DNA of 64,000 nt from positions 103,241 through 167,240 of the forward strand of contig RSEH01000079.1 of assembly GCA_006503475.1 (NCBI GenBank), in the 5' to 3' direction. How positions within the stretch are numbered: position 1 is the stretch's first letter; every line of letters starts with the position of its first letter. Under the pieces are notes generated by a model. It searched no databases. It saw only the letters and a program-made list of their open reading frames with translations, and had not been told where the DNA came from. The stretch is from Stentor roeselii (taxonomy: Eukaryota; Ciliophora; Heterotrichea; Heterotrichida; Stentoridae). Below, piece by piece: positions 43,101 through 51,866 of this stretch. Both the position numbers and the translations under genes were made by a program.

Positions 43101-46100
43101 TGTCATGACGAGAATAGACCCGATTTGCACGCAATCCAGCAAGTTTCCCGCATTCAGAGCTTCAATTGAACTGACCTGGGCTTTCTGGATTTCAAAATAA
43201 ACATGATCTGCCCATCTTGACTCTTGAACCAGTGAAAGTAATAAGTTCCTTGCTTCATATGATGATCGCTGGTCTTCAGTCATGCTTTTTCCAATTGAAT
43301 TCAGCAGGAATTGTGCTAAGTTCTCATGATTTGAATGAAGATCTTTCCAAATAGTTTCTAATGTTGCAGGAGAATGCTGGCTTGGAAGGACCTTCGCTAA
43401 AATTCTTGAAGATAATGTCGAGATTTGAATACTTTTGCTGTTGTGTAAGTAACTTAATAGCACTTTCACGTATTCAGCACCTGATAATGACTTGCAAAGA
43501 TAACTTGACGTGAAGCCTCCATAAATAACTAGAAGCAAGGCAGTGATGTAGTCATTTGTTGCCTTTTGATTCTCATCTACTTGTTTTGAAGATTCTGGCA
43601 AGTCAGGGTGGTTCAAGTAAAACGAAGAGATTTCAGAGAAGATGTTGGAAAACTTACTGTTTGTCTTTAGTCTTGTTAATAGCTGGTAAAACCCGAGTTC
43701 TCCACTTTCAAGAAGGAGCTCAGCCGGGAATTCTCCTTTCAAATGCTCTGCAGAAACGAGAATTCCATGATTTTTGAATAAATCCAGGTACTTTTCAAAC
43801 AAATTCTCACTACTTGGGATGTAATGATCTTGAAGGTCTTTTAAAATTGCTTGAAAATCATTGTAATCAATGATTTTTTCAGGGTTTTTATGTTCTTTCC
43901 AGATGTTTTTGTTTTCTTCTGAGTTTTTGATGGCCTCAAGTGACTCGTCTTGGGTGAAGGTTTCTTTGACGAGTGATAAAAACTGAGTGAATTGGATTTT
44001 TCCGTCTTCTCCTTTGTACAAGTTGGACTGCTCCGCAAGGAGTTCATTTTCTGGCTTAGAAACTGAGCCGATCACGAGTGGGTCGATATAACTGCGATAA
44101 GTGTTTAACAACTCAGCAAGTTCAATTTGAGAGTCATTTGCGAAGCTTTCCATCCAGACTTCCATTTCACTTTTCGGAAATTCTCTTAAAATCCTTCCTT
44201 TATTGATCCAAACAGCACCTGAAGCTAATTCATCAACATTAAAATCATCTAAGTTTCCTTCTTTCAAGTCAAAACTACTCCTCATTTCAGAAAATAAAAC
44301 CTTTAAGAACATATCCTGAACATTCAGATGATTACTTTCATGATTTCCTTTCCATGATCCTGCAAGAGTATAAAACATCTGTTTAAACAGTTTCCAAGAG
44401 TTTCTCATAAGATTTTCCTTGTTCTTCGCAAGTCTTTTTATCTCTTCAACATCAGGTTGGCCGAGCAGTGTCTGATATTTTTCGAACTTTGGAGTTAAGT
44501 CCTCATTAATGCCAGTGAGGTACTCTTTAGTAGGGTCAGCTTCATTTCTATAAACATAAACTCTTTTCGCAATTCCTCCAAGTTGGAACTCAGGAACTGC
44601 TTCTTCCAAGTCTTCCCTTGTCTCTTCAGTGATGACGAACTGAGTGATGGGAAGTTCACTTCCACCGAAGTCAAGTACAAGAAAAGTTGTAGGTTGTCCT
44701 TCTACTTTTTCTAGTAAAATCTTTGTTTTTCCTTCTGGAACTGCTTCTTCAGTTAACAGTCCAATGCGAGTCACACATTTTTCAACTAAGAACTTTCCTT
44801 GAAGCTGTTCTTGTTGGAAGTCACCTTTTGCCCATTTTAGAAGAGTTTTCAATAAAGCTGTTAAAGGTTGACTCATGAAAAGATGGAGGTCTTCTCCTCG
44901 GTATTTCCAAGTAATTGCTTCGATGGCTGTGATAAAATGAGAAAAAAGTTCATAGTTAAAAGTGCAGAAGGATGAAGAAATCAGGTCTTCTTGAATACTT
45001 CGAATGACTAAAAAGAACCCGGTTTGAACTGACTTGGAGAGAAGAGGGTCGACTCCAGAGATACTGTCTGAGTAGTCCAGTTTTTCACCTTCCACTGTAA
45101 GCGACTCTGAAAATGACTTGACTATGAAGGTCTCATGTTCAGAGGAAGAGTAACTGATGAGTTTAGAGATTGATAAAAAGCCTAAAGCTCTTACTATTGC
45201 TCGACTTCGACGCTTGTTTAACGCTTCGACAAGTTGTTCAACTGGAGCAGGATTCTCTAAAAATGACTTCACAAGCTCAGCAACTCGAGAAAACTCTTTC
45301 AAGTCATCATTTTCAGCTTTTGTTGATTTGTTCTTGATAGAGACTAAAGATGTTAACTTTTTCGCTGATTTCAAAGCGTCTTTCACATTTTTCCATTTAC
45401 TTGCAAGCTTCAAGTGAGATCTTTGACCTTTTGCAATGTTCTGGACGAGGTTTTTCATGACTTTCGAGATTCCAATGTGGTTTAGACTGCTTTTATAATC
45501 AGCACCTATTAAAATCGCACATTTTTTCACAATATCATCAGAAATGCCTTTATATGTGACTTCAGTTTTTCCCGCATCAAATAATTTTTGCTTTTGTTTC
45601 TGCGCCCAGTAACGAATATTACAAGCTTCCTTAACAAAGCTCTTAACAGTAGCTCCAGCTTCAAAAGAACTCGTTAAAATCCCTTTAACAGTTTCTCCAA
45701 TTTCAAAAAATGAAGAATAAACAGCAAAAATCGCTCTTTCTGCCTGATCCAAGTCATTTCCACCGATATTCAAATGATTTCCAGTAATTCCTGACTTTTT
45801 CCTAAGAGCAGTCCATGCCGCAAGCAGGTCTTCAGTGCCTTCGACGAAGTCGTTAAAGAAATGATTGGAAGAGAAGACTTTCGGATGATCACTGTGGTAG
45901 TAATCGAGGTATTCTTTTAAACCGATCTCGTAGTTTGGCAGAAATGAAAACTTCTGAAGTGATGGACTTACAAGGTACTTCGCCGGGCGGAGGATTTGAA
46001 GAGATAACTTTTGGATTGAGTCTTCGATTTTAGGAAGGCTTTGAACGTAGACTAGTGAATGGTCACTTATACCGTAGGAGAGAAGAGGGTTGTTTAAAGC

Positions 46101-48995
46101 TTTTTGGACTTCTGGGTCGGTTTTGATTTCTTCGAGATCGCCTCGGACCATTTTAAATGCGCAACGACTGAAGAAGAACTCGATGCTGTCTTTGGAGGTT
46201 TCTGGCCATTGCTTTTTGTAGAAGGTTGTTTCGATTAGGGCTTTGATTGTGATTTTCCAGCCCCAGTAGTTGACTGAACCGTCGCTGTGGAATGTGAAGT
46301 GAAGGGATGGGTTTAATACTTCGACTGGCTCTTTAGGAAATGATTCACCCTCCCATCTCGCAAATTTATTCGTTGCAGCTTCATCCAGCCAGAGTTCAAG
46401 ATAATCACATCCATTTTCAGTTTTGCACTGAGGATCAAAACTAAGTGTATACTTAATAGCTCCAGGAACAGTAATCGAATGTTTTAAATTCGCGCTATCC
46501 GGGTAGTTATGAGAGCTTTCATAAACCTCTTCAACCGACCCGACCCCTCCAGCTAAAATAGTCTTTCCAGCAGGAATACCCGAGAAAAGCGCTGAAATAT
46601 CACTAATCGCAGGCAAGACTTCACTAATCATCTTCGACGTCAAAGGACTGAGAACCAATGCATTTAAAAGTTCATCTAAAATAGTTCCAACAAGACTATT
46701 CACCAATTTCTGAATAATTTCATCACTCGGTTTTAATCTAAGCAAATCTTGTGACTCTTTCAAAGTATTCAGGGCAGTTTCAAGGAAATTTGAGGTGTAG
46801 TCTGAAATCACTTCCAAATGTTTTTCTTCGAATTTTTCTTTCCCTGCCTGGGAAAACAAAGCGGCTTGAGCACTGCTGAGAAGTTTCAAAGCAGAGACTT
46901 TTACATTTTCTCCTCTGATAATAGCACAAGTGACTTTATAGGCCTTTTGTATTAAATTCCTGTAAAACCTTTTAACCTGTGCAATGTGGTCATCGTTGAT
47001 GTACTTCAAGATAGGAAAAAGCTTATCAGCTCTTGCGATGTTACTGAATATTTTTGCTTCAAGTTCTTCAAAGACTTGCAGTTCATGTTTTTTTTCATCT
47101 CTTTCAAGGGCTTCATTGATATAAGTTAGTTTAACTGAAGGGTCTTTATAAAAGATTTCAAAGCAGGAACTAAGAACTTTCATTGCCTCGTCAGTGAGTT
47201 CAGCATTTTTCGAGTTCTGGATAAATGCGACTGTTTGATTCAATATTTTTTTCTTTGTTTCTTCTTCGAGACTCTCGTCTTCAGTCTGTTCAGCAAGAAG
47301 AATAGAAAACATGACCAGTCGATGAAGAGATGAAATCGCTGAAACAAGAGAAGCCTCAGAAATGACTGAAGTTTCAGATGAAAAGTGCAAATCGTAAAGG
47401 TCTTGTTGAAGCTCTTGAATAGATTTGAAAGACTTTTTAGTTAACTGAAAGGAATAAGAAGGAGTTTTTGACTGGAACTTGTAATTCCGACTTTGAAACA
47501 GGTACTCGACGTATAGCAGCCCATCTGATAGTTTCTTTAAAATGAATGAAACAGTCTCACCAACTGGCTTTTCAAGGTATTCATCTGAAGGTGACTCTGC
47601 TTTTAAAAGGTTTTCAAAGGCTGAAGTACTTGGCTTGTTTATAAGAAAGTTTGAAGCGATCTCTTCAGGGTACTCCAGATGTTTATTTAAAGCGAATTCA
47701 TTGTCTTTGTTTATATGCAGATAAATTTTATACTTCTCTTGAGTGAATTTTAAAGGAGGGTTCGGCTGTTTTTCCCCATTTTTAAAGAAAGTCACTGTTT
47801 TCGCACTTGAGTCGACGAAAACTCCGATTTTATCACCTGCAGCCCAAGGAGTCATTTTAAAGCTTTCGTCTGACTTAGAGTAAACCGAGGAATTAGACCC
47901 AAAAGCGAAAGTCGTATAAGAAGAGTTGCTCCAAGCTGATTTTTCATTAAACTCCGCAGCGGCGACTCCAAAATGGCAGTTCTCATTGGTCTGAACTACT
48001 AAAATTTCAACATAAACACTGATATTCTCAATCACTGATTCCAAATAAACCACTCCATCTTCATTATCAATTGCGCCCTTGACCTTCTCTTCTTTGATCT
48101 CCAAAGCGTCACCTTTAACCTTGCTTCCCCATTTGAAAAGACTATGCATCAAAGGGACAGAGTCGAAACTTTTCAACAAAGGAAACAAAAGATTTTTCAG
48201 TTCTTTGCTCAACTCCTTCATATGAATCAGTCTTCTTCCAAACATCATGAAACTCGAAATACTTCCAGAGGACAAAGCCAGCTTAAACAACGGGAGAAGA
48301 CTGACAAGACTTCCAGCTTCTGACAAGCTTCTGATCTTTCCACAGACAACTGCATCGAAAAAGTCAGAAATCTTTTCAAAACTTTCAATTAAAGTACTAT
48401 CAGAAGTCGCTAGACTTAAAGGAACCGAATCACTTAAAGCCAAATTCGCATCATTTAAGATGAACTCAAATAACATAGGATTAACTCCAGCAACACATTC
48501 AATTAAATTCAGCAAAGTACTTAAACCAAACTTGATTGCAGCCTTCGCCGCTGTTGGAAGTTCTGAGGTAGGCCCGAGGTTATCTGACGATTTTTTGTTT
48601 TTCAAGTCGTCTACTCTAAGAATGGCTTCAAAAACTCTGCAAAATGCCTGAAGTCTTTTAGTGATCTCTGTGGATGCGAGGTCTACCTCAGTAGTTTGAG
48701 AAATGCTCTGAATCAGAGATTTGACTGCTGCCTCGTTCCGGTCTCTTGCGGCGAAGGAGTCGTATTGGCTGAATAAGAGTGATTCTTCGCTGAGGTCTGA
48801 TGAGGCTGCTTTGGCTTTTGCAGCTTCTGGACCGACTTTATACTTTCCAAGGTCGGATCTTATCGATAGTTTCGCTGAACTGAAGACAACACTTGTGTCG
48901 TGCAACAACTCGATGTCCTGGTTCAATGACTTTAATCGCTCGGTGAAGGACGCTTCGCAGGCTCGTGATACGATTTCACTAGTACTGTTTCCCAT
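37149..48995 (-). CDS. Giant HECT-type E3 ubiquitin ligase
   Basis: One uninterrupted frame of 3948 residues. The HECT domain takes ~3590-3948, with catalytic C3905 in 'SHTCFFTLDLPAYTT' and the N-lobe start 'IYKVNYRGEGSIDAGGPYNE'. Upstream, three SPRY/B30.2-like beta domains are visible (~312-425, 3030-3200, 3250-3370; e.g. 'GDKIGVFVDSSAKTVTFFKN'). Two CUB/ZZEF1-type beta domains share 'HSDGSVNYWG(W/Y)K' (~822-922 and 2722-2818). The rest is mostly helical repeats. The start MGNSTS fits an N-myristoylation signal. Substrate is unknown; giant HECT ligases with SPRY domains occur widely in protists. No intron is required, though stopless 15-nt introns cannot be excluded. A fragment of this gene is found inverted at 60552-61141. 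Confidence 0.94.
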   Translation of the reverse strand: MGNSTSEIVSRACEASFTERLKSLNQDIELLHDTSVVFSSAKLSIRSDLGKYKVGPEAAKAKAASSDLSEESLLFSQYDSFAARDRNEAAVKSLIQSISQTTEVDLASTEITKRLQAFCRVFEAILRVDDLKNKKSSDNLGPTSELPTAAKAAIKFGLSTLLNLIECVAGVNPMLFEFILNDANLALSDSVPLSLATSDSTLIESFEKISDFFDAVVCGKIRSLSEAGSLVSLLPLFKLALSSGSISSFMMFGRRLIHMKELSKELKNLLFPLLKSFDSVPLMHSLFKWGSKVKGDALEIKEEKVKGAIDNEDGVVYLESVIENISVYVEILVVQTNENCHFGVAAAEFNEKSAWSNSSYTTFAFGSNSSVYSKSDESFKMTPWAAGDKIGVFVDSSAKTVTFFKNGEKQPNPPLKFTQEKYKIYLHINKDNEFALNKHLEYPEEIASNFLINKPSTSAFENLLKAESPSDEYLEKPVGETVSFILKKLSDGLLYVEYLFQSRNYKFQSKTPSYSFQLTKKSFKSIQELQQDLYDLHFSSETSVISEASLVSAISSLHRLVMFSILLAEQTEDESLEEETKKKILNQTVAFIQNSKNAELTDEAMKVLSSCFEIFYKDPSVKLTYINEALERDEKKHELQVFEELEAKIFSNIARADKLFPILKYINDDHIAQVKRFYRNLIQKAYKVTCAIIRGENVKVSALKLLSSAQAALFSQAGKEKFEEKHLEVISDYTSNFLETALNTLKESQDLLRLKPSDEIIQKLVNSLVGTILDELLNALVLSPLTSKMISEVLPAISDISALFSGIPAGKTILAGGVGSVEEVYESSHNYPDSANLKHSITVPGAIKYTLSFDPQCKTENGCDYLELWLDEAATNKFARWEGESFPKEPVEVLNPSLHFTFHSDGSVNYWGWKITIKALIETTFYKKQWPETSKDSIEFFFSRCAFKMVRGDLEEIKTDPEVQKALNNPLLSYGISDHSLVYVQSLPKIEDSIQKLSLQILRPAKYLVSPSLQKFSFLPNYEIGLKEYLDYYHSDHPKVFSSNHFFNDFVEGTEDLLAAWTALRKKSGITGNHLNIGGNDLDQAERAIFAVYSSFFEIGETVKGILTSSFEAGATVKSFVKEACNIRYWAQKQKQKLFDAGKTEVTYKGISDDIVKKCAILIGADYKSSLNHIGISKVMKNLVQNIAKGQRSHLKLASKWKNVKDALKSAKKLTSLVSIKNKSTKAENDDLKEFSRVAELVKSFLENPAPVEQLVEALNKRRSRAIVRALGFLSISKLISYSSSEHETFIVKSFSESLTVEGEKLDYSDSISGVDPLLSKSVQTGFFLVIRSIQEDLISSSFCTFNYELFSHFITAIEAITWKYRGEDLHLFMSQPLTALLKTLLKWAKGDFQQEQLQGKFLVEKCVTRIGLLTEEAVPEGKTKILLEKVEGQPTTFLVLDFGGSELPITQFVITEETREDLEEAVPEFQLGGIAKRVYVYRNEADPTKEYLTGINEDLTPKFEKYQTLLGQPDVEEIKRLAKNKENLMRNSWKLFKQMFYTLAGSWKGNHESNHLNVQDMFLKVLFSEMRSSFDLKEGNLDDFNVDELASGAVWINKGRILREFPKSEMEVWMESFANDSQIELAELLNTYRSYIDPLVIGSVSKPENELLAEQSNLYKGEDGKIQFTQFLSLVKETFTQDESLEAIKNSEENKNIWKEHKNPEKIIDYNDFQAILKDLQDHYIPSSENLFEKYLDLFKNHGILVSAEHLKGEFPAELLLESGELGFYQLLTRLKTNSKFSNIFSEISSFYLNHPDLPESSKQVDENQKATNDYITALLLVIYGGFTSSYLCKSLSGAEYVKVLLSYLHNSKSIQISTLSSRILAKVLPSQHSPATLETIWKDLHSNHENLAQFLLNSIGKSMTEDQRSSYEARNLLLSLVQESRWADHVYFEIQKAQVSSIEALNAGNLLDCVQIGSILVMTSNFAIGRKPFTLSVVSLKDSPFSWGIVKNVDAEGKFSVYSLIDDNSVKVEASKILSIENAVKGNLFSSLQEKGPGIVDHLFSIWTALNDSFNKPLKTQGEGFVIFSVVYKCLQNVIVTAFKDAFEIFEINPEKISKVLADLIELKSFRESFTNSDFIAAKNMARDKVKALMENEKGMSIEEVNEQANLLDEDSKKAFNELQENGVSPLFALKCVKSGIKQIELVGNYSESVQSSLLYKLSLIDEAGITVEDPDGQAEIFQNNFYHLIISDSHNSFKSLEFDLSSRIFDILKTFTDEVTIRLGIECTSIDGNLASGIKIGSLDLPFTISSFIGDQPTILRITANSNGEVNITNESNSEVSRHFNRSVFTGFSIGKIQLYLSEGSLISLVMLEVHNKAINSNFQGKLEKAIKSDMTERFVKIRSRAPDSFSSRLNILGISPEQIELCKAKTGSISEAVHFSLENFSPASSLKLSETGCITELKIFDTVELVPPDFEIVKVFENFNECDFLVPGRKILAFKKGSNENSVLSVSIGEAPGLETLGELTPSGDARVVSIYSKVGKATQKEPGINSIIFIKCASVNNVPVPRNFSVLTDKEGKAINIAGKSEKPYYLFIALNKTFEYLGIPVSRLESILPKFTTFGLTESVKSSVSDKKEKPADFSSYSLTSLYSLLFAFEHNILVRQSESLLSTSLQKSHIYFESLLKLVPISKLFLYLDSPFVKSLSLSNESLIKSLAFESISALVCTLVPKSSSGRVLKSVQIESTHPYDNNMDVDDVISIPGASGLRVEFDPQCYTESGCDPLRFYENTGRTGEIRCFSGQGESVWTAFEVPGDTVYTYFHSDGSVNYWGYKFEVIPVGTSGVVQKTNSAVALEILAKIANDEKISGLVDSDQFLFPLFAYLMGSSNIEEKLMVLDMFKVSARRLTSSTGKEIIRCLGESAEALYKTTSNDKTSHNVLQALIQVLFECKKAGIQVIKANWFQDLADLLSDMHGLGEKESTLDMYLFDIFKGASAAKLELNFESEHPYQVKTFSKEISVDGASSLALEFSKDSKAEKNHTAFFSRDSQKPLNVLTEANTVNVKGKFEFKGPDIELSNDGLRVTRTSSNGWGAALLGVKLSSGCTSFTYFIENDGASDYLYIGFVEAEEHSAVELNACFNSDLGKKLFTWKKNGDMHRHLSNNNVSAFGTGDTIKMTVNFEQSNIICYKNGVEVYNFNDITGPLIPLLSFGGSNQFVQLKSIETANETSIESKRVNISGDTVHIWFPVNAGYFNIYNWDLSTDEKTSISKDNLTATNLTEESSFLPTNLKLEGGQHYFEVQSKKGIDFGVGVCPSSHLESKSWDHESVSIFWADSPSLSIQEKESIGLLLDLDLNKLTLFKNRVAVTSITEKIFEGIFSFFAVLKSKDSEVTIKNEEPTWLDILSLDSDRVSADFGYKVKVSPVFKGRGQGAMDNFLKSSSQEFRDSWNTYKSSLTGFFRSGAVDELVMFIDQFSASKGKDPTTLTQEDLTLKKTDLVYYPELEKVEEGNVFKLYQILQDFNKRVQNSLFLFDLNFKAQLTDLQRFLIGSRSFVFFDIKNKLLKAVLDKTKNDARTEINIDRPKAARHRNKKEVDREGLFSIFGQIFRAMSAVGNTSLRNSERIYKVNYRGEGSIDAGGPYNESMSNMCDELMSSFLRLLVPTSNNTNNMGEYRDAWIINPSAKSQTELEMFKFLGKLMGAAIRTQNNLNLSLPPIFWKSLLRERLTVKDLKTMDLCTVTILEILKNPESNELTSENFSMVYDEKFTTKNSAGEEVEVVPGGKEIQVTFENSKEFSALALENRLNESNKIYEVIREGLSAVVPVDYLNLMSFKQFETLVCGAPDVDIDILKENTDYEGCAVSDQHIVYFWEVLKAFAPRERTLFLKFVWGRTKLPSGKDWRHMKVTRLNPSGPVNNYMPISHTCFFTLDLPAYTTKEAMEQKLLYAITHCTAIDLDGRAGDGWEDND

Positions 48996-51866
48996 TTATA
49001 ATCACCATTGGAATTTAGCCCTTTAGTAGAGATTTCTTTGGGAATGGTTTGGTGGAGGAGGAGTGGAAGATGGGTTGATGTTTGTGGAATTAGGGATTTA
49101 TTAGGGGTTTTTTATTTTGTTGGAGAATTTTAGGGTTTTTTAGGGAATGGGTTGAATTTTTTTGATTTTGGTAAAGGTTAGTTCGAGTTGGAAAATTATA
49201 AGATTATAATAATTAATGGATTGATAGAGAATGGTTAGTTTGGAGTATTTTATAATTTGAAACTGGGAGTAATGACTTCAGTTTAGATATTTGGGTGATA
49301 AATTCAAGTTGGATTCATCAAGCTTTAAAAGTTAATTCAATATATTGATCAAGTATTAGATATTTTGTTTTATGAGCATAGAATGATTATAGATTAGAAA
49401 AATTTTTTAATTATAAGTAATCTTTTACATTTGGCCATATTCTCTTACATTAGATGTAAGATGCATTTATGTTCAGAAAATTTATCAACGTTGTAATTCT
49501 GATGGCAATGTAAAAATGCTACTGGATCATTTAACAGAAGAAAAAGGATGTTTAATGTTCAGAAGGTTGCCAAATTTGTTAGAGTCTAGATAGTTGCATT
49601 CAGTACTATCATTACTTTATTTAGGTGAGGATAGACAATGTCTTCGATGAGCGTCTTATATGATGAATTATGATTTGTTTATTGTACTTTCTTTATGACT
49701 TAGCCTTCGAATGCTACTGCCTAAAATGTCTAGTTTCAGGCTAAACATAAGCCATTCATAGCCCAAAGATGCCAAAAATATTGAAACTCATTTTCTCATA
49801 AAATAGAATATATTGAGCCATACTCTCTGAAATACCTAAACAACTCAATGTGTAAATTGAGATTTTCAATAAAAACTGCTAATATTTTTCCAGTAACAAG
49901 AAAATTTAATTCCCTTATATTCTCTCTATGGTTATTCTACAGGGCTTCAAAATAAAACTCTTCCTCTTCTTCACATCATCAAATCATCTAATCCCTCACA
50001 TCGTTTCTTGAAATCTGATACAGGGATGCATTGAATTTGTTTAAAACTTTCAACTTTTTAATCACACTTCCTACTAATTCCTGACTATTTTCAAAGTAAT
50101 CAATATTTCAATCCTCGCAATCTGCGATTTCTTAAGCTAATGTTTAATTTCTTTCCAGTTGAACGTGGCAACTTAGGCCTGATTGGAGATGACTCTAACA
50201 TGTGATTTTCTGTTTTTCCAGAAAGGGCATCTCTCGAACCGATGAACTGCTCGGGCTTGATTTTCGCTTAATTTGGTGAACCTTGTCTCGAACTTTACAC
50301 TTATGTTGAAGATTTCAAGAAATAATGAAATTGGAAGCTGTTGAAATGATCAAAGACAAATCGCATTCACTTTTAATCGAAATAAAAACAAAACTCTTTT
50401 CTCTGATTTCTTAGATGTAGAAGTCTTTCAGTCATTTTAAAAGAAAGCTTTTGTGAAATCATTGAAGGCTGAATGCTTTTCAGGTTATTAAAAGTTCTTG
50501 AATTTTGAGAATTTTAACGATTTCTTTTATTTCATATGTCTCGGGTGGTAAGTTCTCATAAAATTTTGAAGGAATTGTGAAAAGACTTGCATTGTTCTCA
50601 ATTATGAGCTGGCCCGGGCCTTGATATCTGCTGGCACGTTTAATGGGTAGATCCGCAGTTTTAAAAACACTATCTGGCATATCATGGTTACTCTTTGTTT
50701 CAATTTTTATCATTTCATATAATTAACTTTTACAAATCAAAGTTCAGACAGCACCATCAAATTTCCCTTAATTACTATGAAAACGGCCCAACAAGGCAAA
50801 GTTTCGCCCTTTTTTAATCATTTTTACTTAAATTTTAGAAGCAGTTCAAAACTTTTAAATTTTTTAAGATTTTTTTAAAACAAAAATTTTTTGAGATGTT
50901 TTAGAGCTTCTGGGTCAAAGTTCTGAGGAAAGTCGAAATTTTTGATAAAAATTTTTTTTGTAGTGGTAGTTTAAGTCGCTTCTTTTTATGAGCAACTCCA
51001 GAAGCATGATGCTTGCAAGGTGTCAAGGGCTCAATCTTGCCAAAGAACTGAGCATCAGTAACTTATTGGTGAATTTTTTTGTAATTTAAAGGAATGGTTA
51101 GATTTCATTTATCTAAAAAGTCTACTGATACGATCAGGAGTTACCTTTTTATCTTCGATTTGTAGATGATTGATTTTTTTAGCAAATTTTTAGAGTTTTG
51201 ATTTCAATCTCCCAGAACTATATGTGTTTCATTTCTCTCTTTTTAGATAATTTGAAAGGTTTTAAAGGATTTTTACCGAAGAGAAAGGGGTTAGAAACCT
51301 TTGAATGTTTGTTTTCAATACTTTTAAGTACTGGTTAATAGGCAGCTGGTTTTTACTTAAGCATTCGAATCTAAGAGAAATCTAGTATTTTCGAATCAAT
51401 TTCCCGTGTTTCAACTTTCGCTGGAATCATTAAAATTACACTGTGAAGGTAATACTTCGAAGGTTTAAAGCGTTTTAATTCTTATTTCGATTCTATATAA
51501 TCAAAGAAATTGTTAAAAAAATAGAAGATCAAGTGATTCTCGTAGTTTTTTTTAGTGTTTTACAGAATTGATGGATTGTGGCTTACTCATTTTAGAATAT
51601 TGACTGTATCGGTATAGAGATCTATCGAAATCGATTGATCTTAAAGTTTTAAGTTATTTCAGATTCATAGATGAATGAATTTAAAGACTTGATATCTGAT
51701 TCAATCGATATGCCAAAAGACTACCATTTATTTTATTATAAAGGGCTCTTATATCTATAAACTAACAAAAAACAGAGATTCATTGATACACAAGCATAAA
51801 AATATAAGTTAAGTTAAGTTAAATTTAGATCCGCTTGCATCTCTGCAGAGTGAGAATAATACCAAT
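48996..51866. other. 2.9 kb AT-rich spacer with unidentified coding-like patches
   Basis: The first 200 bases upstream of the HECT gene are strongly T/G-rich on the + strand. At 50480-50713 (-) a 77-codon frame ('GPGQLIIENNASLFTIPSKF') and at about 50100-50300 (-) a second coding-like patch ('KPEQFIGSRDALSGKTENHM') with stops on either side may be pieces of one decayed gene. I cannot name it. A short AAGTT tandem lies near 51810. No RNA gene recognised. Confidence 0.45.

Noticed and set aside
49085-49160. TTAGGG-like words as an internal telomere
   Set aside because: The words are irregular and not in tandem; I take the region as T/G-skewed flank.
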